Source of the DNA: Marmoricola sp.
GTDB taxonomy: Bacteria; Actinomycetota; Actinomycetes; Propionibacteriales; Nocardioidaceae
DNA length: 42,162 bases
Assembly (NCBI RefSeq): GCF_025965085.1
Contig: NZ_JAOPXP010000089.1
Span: 1-42,162, forward strand
Reading direction: 5' to 3'
Part shown: piece by piece, positions 1-7,296 of the stretch
Layout of the letters: each line of letters starts with the position of its first letter
How positions within the stretch are numbered: the first letter of the stretch is position 1
Made by a program: the position numbers and the translations under genes
Notes under the pieces: generated by a model
Database searches by the model: none
What the model saw: only the letters and a program-made list of their open reading frames with translations
What the model was told of the DNA's origin: nothing

Positions 1-845
1 CCGGCGTAGAGGCAGACGGCGGCGGCCGTGGAGAGGTTGAGGCTCTCGGCGCGGCCGTAGATCGGGATCGAGACCCGGTGGTCAGCCAGTGCCGCCAGGT
101 CGTCAGGCAGGCCCCAGGCCTCGTTGCCGAACAGCCAGGCGACCGGCTGGTCGAGCAGCCCGCTGGTCTCGGCCTCGAACAGGTCGGTCTCCCCCGCTCC
201 GTCAGCCGCGAGCACGACGAAGCCCGCGGCCTGCGCCCGACGCACGCACACGGCCGGATCGTCGACCACGGCGATCGGAAGGTGCCACATGCTGCCCACG
301 CTCGCGCGGACGGTCTTGTCGTTGTAGAGGTCGACGCTGTTGCCGGCCAGGACGACACCGTCGGCCCCGGTCGCGTCGGCCGTCCGGATCACCGTGCCGG
401 CGTTGCCCGGGTCGCGGACGTCAGCGCAGATGACGACCGTCGCCCGGGAACGAGGTGCCGAGGCTTCCCCGGGCAGTCGATCCTCGACCACGGGACGGGT
501 GAGGACGACATCCAGGTCGACGTCGAGGAAGCGGCACACCGCGACGATGCCCTGGGGCGCGACGGCGCCACTGAGAGCAGTGATCGCGTCGTCGCCGACG
601 GAGAACCACGAGATGCCCATGTCGTCGACGGCCTTGCGGAGGGCGGCGTACTGCTCGCTCGCGGCCTCGGTGGCGAACACCTCGACCACGCCGCCGGGGA
701 GGTGCAAGGCCTCGGAGAGCGCCTTGGCTCCCTCGGCGAGAAACAGCCGGTCCTCGGCCCGAGAACTGCGACGGGCGAGCCTCCGCGCGGTCTTGACGCG
801 TCCACTCCTCGCGGAGAGTGGACGCTCGACAGGGAGGCTCGCCAT
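1..845 (-). CDS. SpoU/TrmH-family RNA 2'-O-methyltransferase (partial, C-terminus off window)
   Basis: I translated this reading frame by hand because it runs off the left edge and is missing from the ORF track. It starts at the ATG at 845 (MASLPVERPL) and has no stop before base 1, giving about 281 residues. The N-terminal part resembles the substrate-binding domain of SpoU enzymes (RLFLAEGAKALSEAL). The C-terminal part is the knotted SPOUT methylase domain with the usual motifs: DVRDPGNAGTVIRTADA, then LFGNEAWGLP, then IPIYGRAESLNLSTAAAV. Such enzymes transfer a methyl group from SAM to a ribose 2'-OH in rRNA or tRNA. The gene lies 34 nt downstream of rplT on the same strand, the usual actinobacterial position (often named tsnR or 23S rRNA methyltransferase). 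The exact target nucleotide cannot be read from sequence. Only a few C-terminal residues should be missing. Confidence 0.93.
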   Translation of the reverse strand, partial: MASLPVERPLSARSGRVKTARRLARRSSRAEDRLFLAEGAKALSEALHLPGGVVEVFATEAASEQYAALRKAVDDMGISWFSVGDDAITALSGAVAPQGIVAVCRFLDVDLDVVLTRPVVEDRLPGEASAPRSRATVVICADVRDPGNAGTVIRTADATGADGVVLAGNSVDLYNDKTVRASVGSMWHLPIAVVDDPAVCVRRAQAAGFVVLAADGAGETDLFEAETSGLLDQPVAWLFGNEAWGLPDDLAALADHRVSIPIYGRAESLNLSTAAAVCLYA

Positions 846-879
846 CGTCGGATGCTGCGACTCGAGGGCCGGCGTCAGG

Positions 880-1263
880 TCAGGCCGTGACCGGCGCGTT
901 GACGTCCTCGGGCAGGTTCGCCTTCGCGGTCTCGACGAGGGCGACGAAGGCGGGCGCGTCGTTGACGGCCATGTCGGCCAGGATCTTCCGGTCGACCTCG
1001 ACACCGGCTGCCTTGAGGCCCTGGATGAAGCGGTTGTAGGTCAGGCCGTTGGCGCGGGCACCGGCGTTGATGCGCTGGATCCACAGCTTGCGGAAGTCAC
1101 CCTTGCGCTTCTTGCGGTCGTTGTAGCTGTAGACCAGCGAGTGGGTGACCTGCTCCTTGGCCTTGCGGTAGAGGCGCGAGCGCTGGCCCCGGTAACCGGA
1201 GGCGCGCTCGAGGACGACCCGGCGCTTCTTGTGGGCGTTTACTGCCCGCTTGACGCGTGCCAT
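880..1263 (-). CDS. rplT: 50S ribosomal protein L20
   Basis: The 127-residue product is basic and opens with [15 protein letters not shown], the standard L20 start, followed by the typical [20 protein letters not shown] and [13 protein letters not shown] segments. L20 binds 23S rRNA early in assembly of the large subunit. It is the last ribosomal gene of infC-rpmI-rplT, 89 nt downstream of rpmI. In several bacteria L20 represses its own operon by binding the mRNA; nothing in this sequence shows whether that happens here. The length is normal for an actinobacterial L20. Confidence 0.98.
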   Translation of the reverse strand: MARVKRAVNAHKKRRVVLERASGYRGQRSRLYRKAKEQVTHSLVYSYNDRKKRKGDFRKLWIQRINAGARANGLTYNRFIQGLKAAGVEVDRKILADMAVNDAPAFVALVETAKANLPEDVNAPVTA

Positions 1264-1352
1264 TTCTGTACTCCTTCAACGATTCTTTCGTGGTCGAGAC
1301 GCGACCACCCGGGCGTGGGCACCCGGTGTCCCAGGGCCCACAGATTGGTGCC

Positions 1353-1547
1353 TTACAGGCCGAGCAGCCTCTTCGCGCGGGGAACGTCGGCCTTGGCGAC
1401 CTCGGCGGTGCCCGACATCCGGCGAGTGACCTTCGAGGACTTCTTCTCGAGGTTGTGGCGCAGACCGGTCTTCTGGCGACGGATCTTGCCCGTGCCGGTC
1501 ACGCGGAAGCGCTTCTTGGCACCGGAGTGCGTCTTGTTCTTCGGCAT
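1353..1547 (-). CDS. rpmI: 50S ribosomal protein L35
   Basis: This is a 64-residue, very basic protein with the family signature [20 protein letters not shown] near the N-terminus and the C-terminal RRMSGTAEV...KRLLGL. It is a small component of the 50S subunit. The gene sits between infC (stop 21 nt upstream) and rplT and belongs to the same transcript. An AAAAGGAC tract precedes the ATG and can act as a ribosome binding site. Length and sequence are those expected of the family. Confidence 0.98.
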   Translation of the reverse strand: MPKNKTHSGAKKRFRVTGTGKIRRQKTGLRHNLEKKSSKVTRRMSGTAEVAKADVPRAKRLLGL

Positions 1548-1568
1548 CTGTGTCTTGTCCTTTTCTCG

Positions 1569-2246
1569 TTACGCTTCGATCTCGGGGTCGAGGTTCTCGG
1601 AGCGGCCGCGCTCCTTCTTCGGCGAGGGAACCGGGTGCGCCGCCTTGAGCTCGGCACGCTCCGCCTCGCGCTCGGCCTCACGGTCTGCAGCGCGCTGGTC
1701 CCGCTCGGCCTTCACCTCGGCCTTGGCCTCGGACTTCTTCTTGTGCGGCCCGATCACCATGGTCATGTTGCGGCCGTCCTGCTTGGGCGAGGACTCGACG
1801 AAGCCCAGATCCGTGACGTCCTCGGCGAGGCGCTGCAGCAGCCGGTAGCCCAGCTCGGGGCGGTGCTGCTCGCGTCCGCGGAACATGATCGTGATCTTGA
1901 CCTTGTCGCCCGAGCGGAGGAACCGCACGACGTGACCCTTCTTGGTCTCGTAGTCGTGCTGGTCGATCTTCGGCCGGAGCTTCATTTCCTTGATGACCGT
2001 GTTGGTCTGGTTGCGGCGGGCTTCACGGGCCTTCTGGGCGTTCTCGTACTTGAACTTGCCGTAGTCCATGAGCTTGCAGACCGGGGGTCGGCCCATCGGC
2101 GCGATCTCGACGAGGTCGAGGTCCGCCTCTTGGGCAAGCCGCAGCGCGTCGCTCGTGGAGACGATGCCGACGGTTTCGCCATTGGGTCCAACGAGCCGGA
2201 CTTCCGGGACCCGGATCCGATCGTTGATTCGCAGCTCGGTGCTGAT
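1569..2246 (-). CDS. infC: Translation initiation factor IF-3, probable AUC start
   Basis: IF3 binds the 30S subunit, keeps it apart from 50S and proofreads start codons. The N-terminal domain ([20 protein letters not shown]), the linker and the C-terminal domain ([32 protein letters not shown]) are complete, followed by a charged Lys/Glu/Arg-rich tail. The ORF track starts at 2318, but IF3 homology begins only at [10 protein letters not shown]. The ATC codon there (2246-2244) is preceded at 4 nt by a perfect AGGAGG (2256-2251), which favours AUC as the true start and a 225-residue protein. The in-frame ATG at 2270 lies upstream of that AGGAGG and has no comparable site of its own. Rare start codons are known for infC (AUU in E. 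coli), where they allow IF3 to limit its own synthesis. The product identity is certain; the start is an inference. Confidence 0.93.
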   Translation of the reverse strand: MSTELRINDRIRVPEVRLVGPNGETVGIVSTSDALRLAQEADLDLVEIAPMGRPPVCKLMDYGKFKYENAQKAREARRNQTNTVIKEMKLRPKIDQHDYETKKGHVVRFLRSGDKVKITIMFRGREQHRPELGYRLLQRLAEDVTDLGFVESSPKQDGRNMTMVIGPHKKKSEAKAEVKAERDQRAADREAEREAERAELKAAHPVPSPKKERGRSENLDPEIEA

Positions 2247-2256
2247 GTGTCCTCCT
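2247..2256 (-). promoter_or_regulatory. Shine-Dalgarno AGGAGG deciding the infC AUC start
   Basis: On the minus strand the sequence reads AGGAGG-ACAC-ATC. The hexamer is a full match to the anti-SD of 16S rRNA and no ATG, GTG or TTG follows at a proper distance in the IF3 frame. It therefore points to ATC at 2246 as the initiation codon. Confidence 0.7.
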
Positions 2257-2319
2257 GGGGTGGTCTTCATGGTCAACCCTGGGAGAACAAGTCCGGCGGC
2301 GCATTTCTGCCCCGGCATG

Positions 2320-2351
2320 AAAAACGGCTCCCGGCGCGACGCGCGGGAGCC
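2320..2351 (-). terminator. Intrinsic terminator hairpin in the infC leader (candidate attenuator)
   Basis: Read on the minus strand, GGCTCCCG pairs perfectly with CGGGAGCC across a 10-nt loop (CGCGTCGCGC), and the hairpin is followed by GTTTTTC. An 8-bp GC-rich stem plus a run of five U is a classical Rho-independent terminator, unusual in this GC-rich sequence. It lies about 75 nt before the proposed infC start and points in the direction of infC transcription, so it would end transcripts before the coding region. That position indicates attenuation rather than termination of an upstream gene. Confidence 0.7.
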
Positions 2352-2388
2352 TCAGTCGTCGAGTTGGTACGACGGCATGCGTCGCGCC
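2320..2388 (-). promoter_or_regulatory. infC-rpmI-rplT leader with possible antiterminator pairing
   Basis: Upstream of the terminator hairpin the transcript contains GGCGCGACGC (2388-2379). This is fully complementary over 10 nt to GCGTCGCGCC (2342-2333), which forms the loop and first 3'-arm base of the hairpin. The two can form an alternative helix or a loop-upstream pseudoknot. A small stem, CGTCG/CGACG, lies between them. This is the architecture of a ribosomal-protein or IF3 leader. The ligand, if any (L20, IF3 or translation status), is unknown from sequence. Confidence 0.55.
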
Positions 2389-2532
2389 ACTCTTCGACCT
2401 GACCCGACGACCTGGTGGAGCAACGGTCGATGCGGGTGGGAGGAGGCCTCCGCTTGTCGGACCAGCCACACCCTCACGGGCACCACTGATCGGTCACGCA
2501 CAAGGGTACAAGGCATCCGCCCGCAATGCACA

Positions 2533-3042
2533 TCAGCCCCCGGCCGACGCCCACCCCCAGTGGTCCTCCACGCGGACCAGCCGGTGACCGGAGGCCAGGG
2601 CGCCGAGCTCCTCCCCCTCGACGACGAACAGCACCGGGCCCGCTACGTCTAGGAGAAGCGCCGCGGCACCGTCTTGGAGCGCGGCCTGCGCCGCCTGGCG
2701 CAGCGGCACCGGGACCGGCCTCGCCTCGGGGTTCCAGCGGGCCAGGCTCGCGCTGCCGGTGAAGGCGAGCAGCGCCGTACGCCCGTCCCGGCCGGTCATC
2801 AGGACGGCGGCCATGTCGCTGGTCTTGTCGCGGGCGAGCCCCTGCTCGTCGTGCTCCACCTCGCCGAGCACCGCGACGACGGGGACGACGACGCGGGCGT
2901 CCTGCAGCACGGCGAGCGCGGCGTGGCGCCGATCGGCCTCGTCGGCCTCCGGCGCCTGGTCGTACGCCGCCAGTGCGGTCGACAGGCGGGGATCGACGCT
3001 GCCGTCGTCGCCGGCGAAGCCTGGATCGGGGAGGGAGCGCAT
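2533..3042 (-). CDS. SseB-family protein
   Basis: The 169-residue soluble protein has an SseB N-terminal-type domain: an initial AALAVLQDARVVVPVVAVL, then DMAAVLMTGRDGRTALLAFTGSASLARW, then a C-terminal GPVLFVVEGEELGAL segment. Proteins of this family are common next to infC in actinobacteria, but their molecular role is not established. The ATG at 3042 is preceded by GGAAGGA at a workable distance. The stop lies about 145 nt upstream of the infC leader hairpin, so the gene is in the same direction but probably a separate transcription unit. No signal peptide or membrane segment is visible. The family call is fairly safe; the function is unknown. Confidence 0.75.
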   Translation of the reverse strand: MRSLPDPGFAGDDGSVDPRLSTALAAYDQAPEADEADRRHAALAVLQDARVVVPVVAVLGEVEHDEQGLARDKTSDMAAVLMTGRDGRTALLAFTGSASLARWNPEARPVPVPLRQAAQAALQDGAAALLLDVAGPVLFVVEGEELGALASGHRLVRVEDHWGWASAGG

Positions 3043-3080
3043 CCAGGCGATCCTTCCAGACGGCGTGCCCCCCGCCTACG

Positions 3081-3086
3081 TAGGCT
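3081..3086 (+). promoter_or_regulatory. -10 box TAGGCT, leaderless start for the membrane protein gene
   Basis: TAGGCT ends 6 nt before the ATG at 3093. This spacing puts the transcription start at or next to the start codon, so the mRNA would lack a 5' leader. No Shine-Dalgarno sequence is present. The -35 region is not recognisable. Confidence 0.5.
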
Positions 3087-3092
3087 GGGTAC

Positions 3093-3593
3093 ATGCCCCT
3101 GGCCGCGAACGTCACCGTGGACTCCACCACCTGGGCCGCGCTCGCCCTCGTGCTGACCGTCATCGGCGCAGCCCTGAGCTGGGTCGCCTGGCGTCGCCGG
3201 GGGCTCGCCGCCGGGCTGCGCGGCCTGGCGTGGACGCTGGTCCCCGTCGCCGCCTGGCTCACCGGCACCCTCAAGCTCGCCGCGAACATCCTCAACGACG
3301 TCATCGACTGGGCGACACGCCTGGTGTTCTCCCCCACCGTCTGGCTCGGCATCGTCGTGGCGGGAGCCGCCGTGCTGCTGTGGGTGGTCTCGGGTGCCCT
3401 GCGTTCCCGCGGTATCGGCACCCGCGGCAGGGTGCGGGCGCCGGGAGGGGCGAAGCAGGTCTCCGCCGCCCCACCAGACGGCCAGTCAGGCGGCCGGTCA
3501 GGGCGGAAGTCGCCGAAGCGGAAGGCCAAGGACGACGAGGACCTTGACGACATCGACGACATCGAAGCCATCCTCAAGCGGCACGGCATCTAG
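3093..3593 (+). CDS. Small integral membrane protein with acidic C-terminal tail
   Basis: The 166-residue protein has three hydrophobic segments likely to span the membrane (about residues 13-32, 43-60 and 84-105). A basic, glycine- and serine-rich linker follows, then a short acidic stretch (DDEDLDDIDDIEAIL) and a final RHGI. I recognise it only as a conserved actinobacterial protein of unknown function. The acidic end after a disordered linker suggests a cytoplasmic tail that contacts a partner, but this is inference. Its stop codon is 2 nt before the next gene, so the two are probably translated together. The start fits a leaderless transcript. Confidence 0.7.
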   Translation: MPLAANVTVDSTTWAALALVLTVIGAALSWVAWRRRGLAAGLRGLAWTLVPVAAWLTGTLKLAANILNDVIDWATRLVFSPTVWLGIVVAGAAVLLWVVSGALRSRGIGTRGRVRAPGGAKQVSAAPPDGQSGGRSGRKSPKRKAKDDEDLDDIDDIEAILKRHGI

Positions 3594-3595
3594 GC

Positions 3596-4813
3596 ATGCC
3601 CGCCGGCCCGGCCAGCAGTGATGCGGCACGCCATCACCTGGCACGGCGGCTGGGCAGGGCCGTCGCCGGGCTCGAGGATCCCACCACTCCGATGGTGGTG
3701 GTCGACCTCGACGCCTTCGACGCCAACGCCGCCGACCTCGTACGCCGGGCGGCCGGCAAGTCCATCCGGGTGGCGTCGAAGTCGCTCCGCGTCCCAGCAC
3801 TGGTGCAGCGGGTACTGGCCGGCCCCGGGTTCTCGGGGGTGCTGGCCTACACGCTGCGCGAGGCGCTGTGGCTGGTCGACCAGGACATCTCCGACGACGT
3901 GGTGATGGGATACCCGACCGTCGACCGGGGTGCCCTGCGCACGCTGCTGGCCGACAAGAAGGCGCGCTCGCTCGTCACGCTCATGGTGGACAGCCCCGCC
4001 CACCTGTCCCTGGTCGAGGCCTGTGGTGACGCGAAGGGCGCCCGGGTGGCGATCGACGTCGACGCCGGGCTGCGGATGGGTCGTTCCCACGTGGGCCCGA
4101 AGCGCTCGCCGCTGCACGACTCGAGCCAGGTCGTCGCCCTCGCGCGGGAGGTGCTGGACCGCGGGTTCACCCTGGTCGGGGTGATGACCTACGAGGGTCA
4201 GGTGGCCGGGGTGCCGGACGACGTGCCGAACCAGCGGGCGCGCTCCCTCGTCGTACGCAAGCTGAAGGCGGCCTCCGTCTCCCAGCTGGGGGAACGCAGA
4301 CGGCAGATCGACCGCGACCTGCGGCCGCTGGTCGAGCTCGAGGTCTGGAACGCAGGCGGGTCCGGCAGCGTCGAGACGACGGTGGCCGATCCGGTCGTCA
4401 CCGAGGTCGCGGCGGGTTCGGGGCTCCTGGCACCGGGACTCTTCGACCACTACCAGAGCTTCGAGCCTCGCCCGGCGGCGTTCTTCGGCATCCCGGTCGT
4501 ACGCCGTCCCGGCGGCGGCCTGGCCACCGTCGCGGGCGGTGGCTTCGTCGCGAGCGGACCCACCGGCAAGGACCGGTCGCCGATCCCCTGGGCGCCCCCT
4601 GACCTCCACCTGCTCGGGCTCGAAGGCGCGGGCGAGGTGCAGACGCCGTTGACCGGCCCGGGCGCCCGGATGCTGCAGATCGGCGACTGGGTGTGGTTCC
4701 GGCACGCGAAGTCGGGGGAGCTCGCCGAGCACACCAACGTGGTGCACCTGCTGGCCGGAGAGGCGATCGTCGAGACGGTGCCCTCCTACCGTGGGCTCGG
4801 CCTGGCCTGGTGA
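3596..4813 (+). CDS. Alanine racemase-fold PLP enzyme (amino acid deaminase/aldolase type)
   Basis: The 405-residue protein has the fold-type III barrel of alanine racemase and D-threonine aldolase. TTPMVVVDLDAFDANA opens the barrel, and Lys62 in the VASKSLRV motif is the expected Schiff-base lysine for pyridoxal phosphate. The C-terminal FRHAKSGELAEHTN supplies histidines and acidic residues like the metal site of D-threonine aldolases. Family members cleave or deaminate D-hydroxy amino acids; the exact substrate cannot be told. It lies directly after the membrane protein gene, and its stop overlaps the start of the P-loop kinase gene (GTGA), so the three likely form an operon. The length is normal. 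Confidence 0.8.
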   Translation: MPAGPASSDAARHHLARRLGRAVAGLEDPTTPMVVVDLDAFDANAADLVRRAAGKSIRVASKSLRVPALVQRVLAGPGFSGVLAYTLREALWLVDQDISDDVVMGYPTVDRGALRTLLADKKARSLVTLMVDSPAHLSLVEACGDAKGARVAIDVDAGLRMGRSHVGPKRSPLHDSSQVVALAREVLDRGFTLVGVMTYEGQVAGVPDDVPNQRARSLVVRKLKAASVSQLGERRRQIDRDLRPLVELEVWNAGGSGSVETTVADPVVTEVAAGSGLLAPGLFDHYQSFEPRPAAFFGIPVVRRPGGGLATVAGGGFVASGPTGKDRSPIPWAPPDLHLLGLEGAGEVQTPLTGPGARMLQIGDWVWFRHAKSGELAEHTNVVHLLAGEAIVETVPSYRGLGLAW

Positions 4814-5388
4814 GCGCCACCTCCAGGTCCGTCCTGCAGCTCGCCCTCGACCGCCCACCGACGCTCGGCCACGGCCGGCTGGTCTGCGTCGACGGCCCCG
4901 CCGGCTCCGGGAAGACGACGCTCGCTGCGGGCATGGGTGAGCTCTCCGGATGCCCGGTGGTGCACATGGACGACCTCTACCCCGGCTGGTCCGGGCTCGC
5001 CGAGGTCGACGCACAGCTGGAGAGCCTGCTGCGGCCGCTCGCCCAGGGACGGCCCGGTTCCTACCGCCGCTACGACTGGCTCGCCGAGCGCTTCGCCGAG
5101 ACGGTGACGGTGGACCCGGCTCCCCTTCTCGTGGTCGAGGGCGTCGGGTCGGGGTCCTCAGGGTTCGGCGACCTGACCACGCTGTTGGTGTGGGTGGAGG
5201 CGCCGTACGAGCTGCGCTTGGCCCGGGGACTGGCTCGCGACGGCGACACCTTCGCCCCGCACTGGGAGCAGTGGGCCAGGGACGAGACTGCGCTCTTCGA
5301 CCGGGAGCGGACCCGCGAACGGGCCGACGTGCATGTCGACGGGGACGCTGGGGGGCCCCTCGGCGGGAGCGCGCGCCACCAGCCGTGA
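4810..5388 (+). CDS. P-loop nucleoside/uridine kinase-like protein with abnormal C-terminal tail
   Basis: The start is placed at the GTG overlapping the upstream stop (GTGA), giving 192 residues; the ORF-track start at 4693 lies inside the upstream gene. Walker A is clear (CVDGPAGSGKTTLAAGM, about residues 22-38), followed by HMDDLYPGW, a typical phosphate-acceptor loop of uridine kinase-like enzymes, and LLVVEGVGSG as Walker B. The protein probably phosphorylates a small nucleoside-like substrate; the substrate is unknown. After RADVHVDG the tail (DAGGPLGGSARHQP) is read antisense to a degraded acetyltransferase gene, so the original C-terminal end has probably been replaced at a deletion junction near GTCGAC (5335-5340). 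The catalytic part looks complete. Confidence 0.75.
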   Translation: MSATSRSVLQLALDRPPTLGHGRLVCVDGPAGSGKTTLAAGMGELSGCPVVHMDDLYPGWSGLAEVDAQLESLLRPLAQGRPGSYRRYDWLAERFAETVTVDPAPLLVVEGVGSGSSGFGDLTTLLVWVEAPYELRLARGLARDGDTFAPHWEQWARDETALFDRERTRERADVHVDGDAGGPLGGSARHQP

Positions 5389-5588
5389 GGGTGCGACGAC
5401 CTCGCCGTCCGGCTCCGCGAGGACCCGGTCACGCGAGAGGTCGATCATCATCGAGATCTCGAGGTTCTCGAGGACGTCGTCGAGTCGTGGTGCTCCCCGG
5501 CCCGGTCGACCGCCTCCGCCGCGACCAGCGGGTCGTTGACCGCTGCGGCGTCCGCCCGGGTGAACGGGCGGAGTGCGGGTTGGCTCAC
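5335..5588 (-). pseudogene. GNAT acetyltransferase remnant (frameshifted and truncated)
   Basis: From the GTG at 5588 the minus strand encodes MSQPALRPFTRADAAAVN and VAAEAVDRAGEH, the start of a GNAT N-acetyltransferase. The frame then runs into STTSSRTSRSR and a stop at 5448. In the neighbouring frame the homology continues at once with DDVLENLE, then IDLSRDRVLAEPDGEVV and SRLVARAPAEG. A single missing base in GACTCGACGAC (near 5483/5484) explains the shift. Homology ends near SVPVD at the palindrome GTCGAC, where the antisense of the kinase gene begins. The acetyl-CoA-binding half is absent, so the gene is dead. The family call rests on remembered homologues. Confidence 0.75.
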
Positions 5589-5608
5589 GGCACCGGATCG
5601 TAGAACGC

Positions 5609-6082
5609 TCAGTCGTGCGGCGTGTTCGCAGCGATCGCGGCACGGATCTCGCGGATGGCCCGACGAGCCCGCTCGCCGTCGGACCCCTGCACCCCGATCA
5701 GCGAGATGGTGGTGCCGTCGGAGAGGTCGAGCGTCCCCCACGGCGCGCCGCGTCGCAGCGACACCCCGATGACCTGCGACCACTCGTAGGTGCGCGTGCG
5801 ATAGCCGTTGACCACCGTGAGTGATTCCTTCGAGGCCGTCACCCGGGAACGCACGAGCGCGTTCCACGTGCCGAAGAGGAGCAGCAGCATGAACACCAGC
5901 GTTCCGCGCTGGAACAGCGTGAACTCGGCACGCGTCTCCGCGCCGATGGCGATCCAGACGGCGCCGAACAGGGCGAGCAGCATGGACCCCAGCACCCACA
6001 CGGCCACGCGCACGCCGAGGGGACGCCACGTGTGTGGCAGCGGTGGCACGGGGGGGCGGACCCGCTCAGAGTCGGCAGGCAT
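5609..6082 (-). CDS. PH-domain membrane protein
   Basis: The 157-residue protein has two hydrophobic helices forming a hairpin (about residues 26-48 and 60-76). They are followed by a bacterial PH-like domain with the typical SKESLTVVNGYRTRTYEWSQVIGVSLRRG and LDLSDGTTISLIGVQ strands. Such proteins sit in the cytoplasmic membrane; their role is unknown. The start overlaps the end of hisG by 17 nt, so translation is coupled. A PH or membrane protein after hisG is the usual order in Streptomyces and Mycobacterium as I remember it, but no histidine-related function follows from that. The family assignment is fairly sure. Confidence 0.8.
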   Translation of the reverse strand: MPADSERVRPPVPPLPHTWRPLGVRVAVWVLGSMLLALFGAVWIAIGAETRAEFTLFQRGTLVFMLLLLFGTWNALVRSRVTASKESLTVVNGYRTRTYEWSQVIGVSLRRGAPWGTLDLSDGTTISLIGVQGSDGERARRAIREIRAAIAANTPHD

Positions 6083-6956
6083 GGATGTCGGTGAGCAGGA
6101 TCGCCCGCGCCCCGACCTCGTAGAGGTCGTCCATCAGCTGCTGAGCGCCGTCGCGCGGCACCATCGCGCGCACCGCCACCCAGCCCTCGCGATGCAGCGG
6201 GGACATGGTCGGGCCCTCGAGCCCGGGAGTCAGGGCGACGCCCTGCTCGACCGCGGACTCGGGGATGTCGTAGTCCATCATCACGTAGGTGCGCGCCACG
6301 AGCACTCCGTCGAGGCGTCGCTTGAACACCTCGAAGCCGGTCGGTTCGGGGCCACCCGCGCGGGTGATCAGCACGGCCTCGGACTCCATGATCACCTCGC
6401 CGACGATCTCCAGCCCGGCCGCCTTGAGGGTGCTCCCGGTCTCGACGACGTCGGCGATCACATCGGCGACCCCGAGCTGGATGCTGGTCTCCACGGCGCC
6501 GTCGAGACGGACCACCTCGGCGTCGATCCCGCGCTCCTCCAGATGACGGCGCACCACCCCGACGTACGACGTGGCGATGCGCTTGCCGGCGAGCTCGTCG
6601 AGGCTCGAGAGGGTGCCCGGACGCGCCGCGAACCGGAACCGTGAGCGTCCGAATCCGAGCCGGCGGACCTCCTCGGCCTTGGAGCCGGAGTCGAGCAGCA
6701 GGTCACGGCCGGTGATGCCGACGTCGAGCGTGCCCTCGCCCACGTAGAGCGCGATGTCGCGCGGGCGCAGGTAGAAGAACTCCACCCCGTTGACGGCGTC
6801 GAGCAGGCTGAGCTCCTTGGAGTCCGCGCGCTGGCGGTAGCCGGCCTCGCGGAGGATGTCGGAGGCGGCCGTCGACAGGGATCCCTTGTTCGGAATCGCG
6901 ATCCGCAGGAGCGGCTGGTCGGCGGTGGTCCCGCCGGTTGAGCTTGTCGAAACCAT
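6066..6956 (-). CDS. hisG: ATP phosphoribosyltransferase
   Basis: HisG joins ATP and PRPP to give phosphoribosyl-ATP, the first and feedback-controlled step of histidine synthesis. The 296-residue protein is the long form: a catalytic two-domain part beginning LRIAIPNKGSLS, with ALYVGEGTLDVGITGRDLL, and the PRPP loop region DVIADVVETGSTLKAAGLE. The C-terminal regulatory domain ends with GARAILLTDIHACRL. The first 14 or so residues (MVSTSSTGGTTADQ) precede the family's normal start and are encoded by a repeat-like sequence (GGTTTCGACAAGCTCAACC). It lies 7 nt after hisE. The start is the ATG at 6956, without a strong Shine-Dalgarno sequence. Confidence 0.97.
   Translation of the reverse strand: MVSTSSTGGTTADQPLLRIAIPNKGSLSTAASDILREAGYRQRADSKELSLLDAVNGVEFFYLRPRDIALYVGEGTLDVGITGRDLLLDSGSKAEEVRRLGFGRSRFRFAARPGTLSSLDELAGKRIATSYVGVVRRHLEERGIDAEVVRLDGAVETSIQLGVADVIADVVETGSTLKAAGLEIVGEVIMESEAVLITRAGGPEPTGFEVFKRRLDGVLVARTYVMMDYDIPESAVEQGVALTPGLEGPTMSPLHREGWVAVRAMVPRDGAQQLMDDLYEVGARAILLTDIHACRL
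6934..6954. repeat. REP-like element (GGTTGAGCTTGTCGAAACC) at the hisG 5' end
   Basis: The core GGTTGAGCTTGTCGAAACC is a sequence I have often seen as a dispersed intergenic repeat in Nocardioides, Microbacterium and related actinobacteria. Here it encodes the extra N-terminal residues VSTSSTGG of HisG and lies between hisE and the conserved part of hisG. Copy number in this genome cannot be judged from the window. Confidence 0.55.
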
Positions 6957-6963
6957 GATCCCT

Positions 6964-7227
6964 CTAGAGGTGTGCGTAGACGTCGTCGAGCGAGATTCCG
7001 GCGGCGAGCATCAGCACCTGCGCGTGGTAGAGCAGCTGGCTGATCTCCTCGGCCGCCCGCTCATGGCCCTCGAACTCGGCCGCCATCCACGACTCGGCGG
7101 CCTCCTCGACCAGCTTCTTCCCGATCGTGTGCACCCCGGCGTCGAGCGCCTGCACCGTCCCGGAACCCTCCGGACGGGTCTCGGCCTTCTCGCTCAGCTC
7201 GGCCCAGAGCTCCTCGAACGTCTTCAC
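6964..7227 (-). CDS. hisE: Phosphoribosyl-ATP pyrophosphatase
   Basis: HisE removes pyrophosphate from phosphoribosyl-ATP, the second step of histidine synthesis. The 87-residue all-helical protein carries the MazG-like metal-binding pattern [14 protein letters not shown] and [20 protein letters not shown]. It is the short, stand-alone form usual in actinobacteria. The start is the GTG at 7227, directly preceded by a -10 box (TAGGCT) at 6 nt, so the transcript is probably leaderless and includes hisG and the PH-domain gene. HisI is not in this window. Confidence 0.97.
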   Translation of the reverse strand: MKTFEELWAELSEKAETRPEGSGTVQALDAGVHTIGKKLVEEAAESWMAAEFEGHERAAEEISQLLYHAQVLMLAAGISLDDVYAHL

Positions 7228-7233
7228 GGGAAC

Positions 7234-7239
7234 AGCCTA
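7234..7239 (-). promoter_or_regulatory. -10 box TAGGCT, leaderless start for hisE
   Basis: The minus strand reads TAGGCT-GTTCCC-GTG. With 6 nt between the hexamer and the start codon, transcription should begin at the GTG of hisE. No ribosome binding site is present. This suggests hisE-hisG is transcribed apart from the riboflavin operon upstream. Confidence 0.55.
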
Positions 7240-7296
7240 GGTGCAACAGGGAGGACCGGTCGCAGCCGACCGAGCACGTGGACAGTCACGTCGGTG

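Noticed and set aside
2389-2532. Promoter for infC upstream of the leader
   Set aside because: Several weak TTGT and TACCCT-like matches, none with proper spacing; cannot be placed with confidence.
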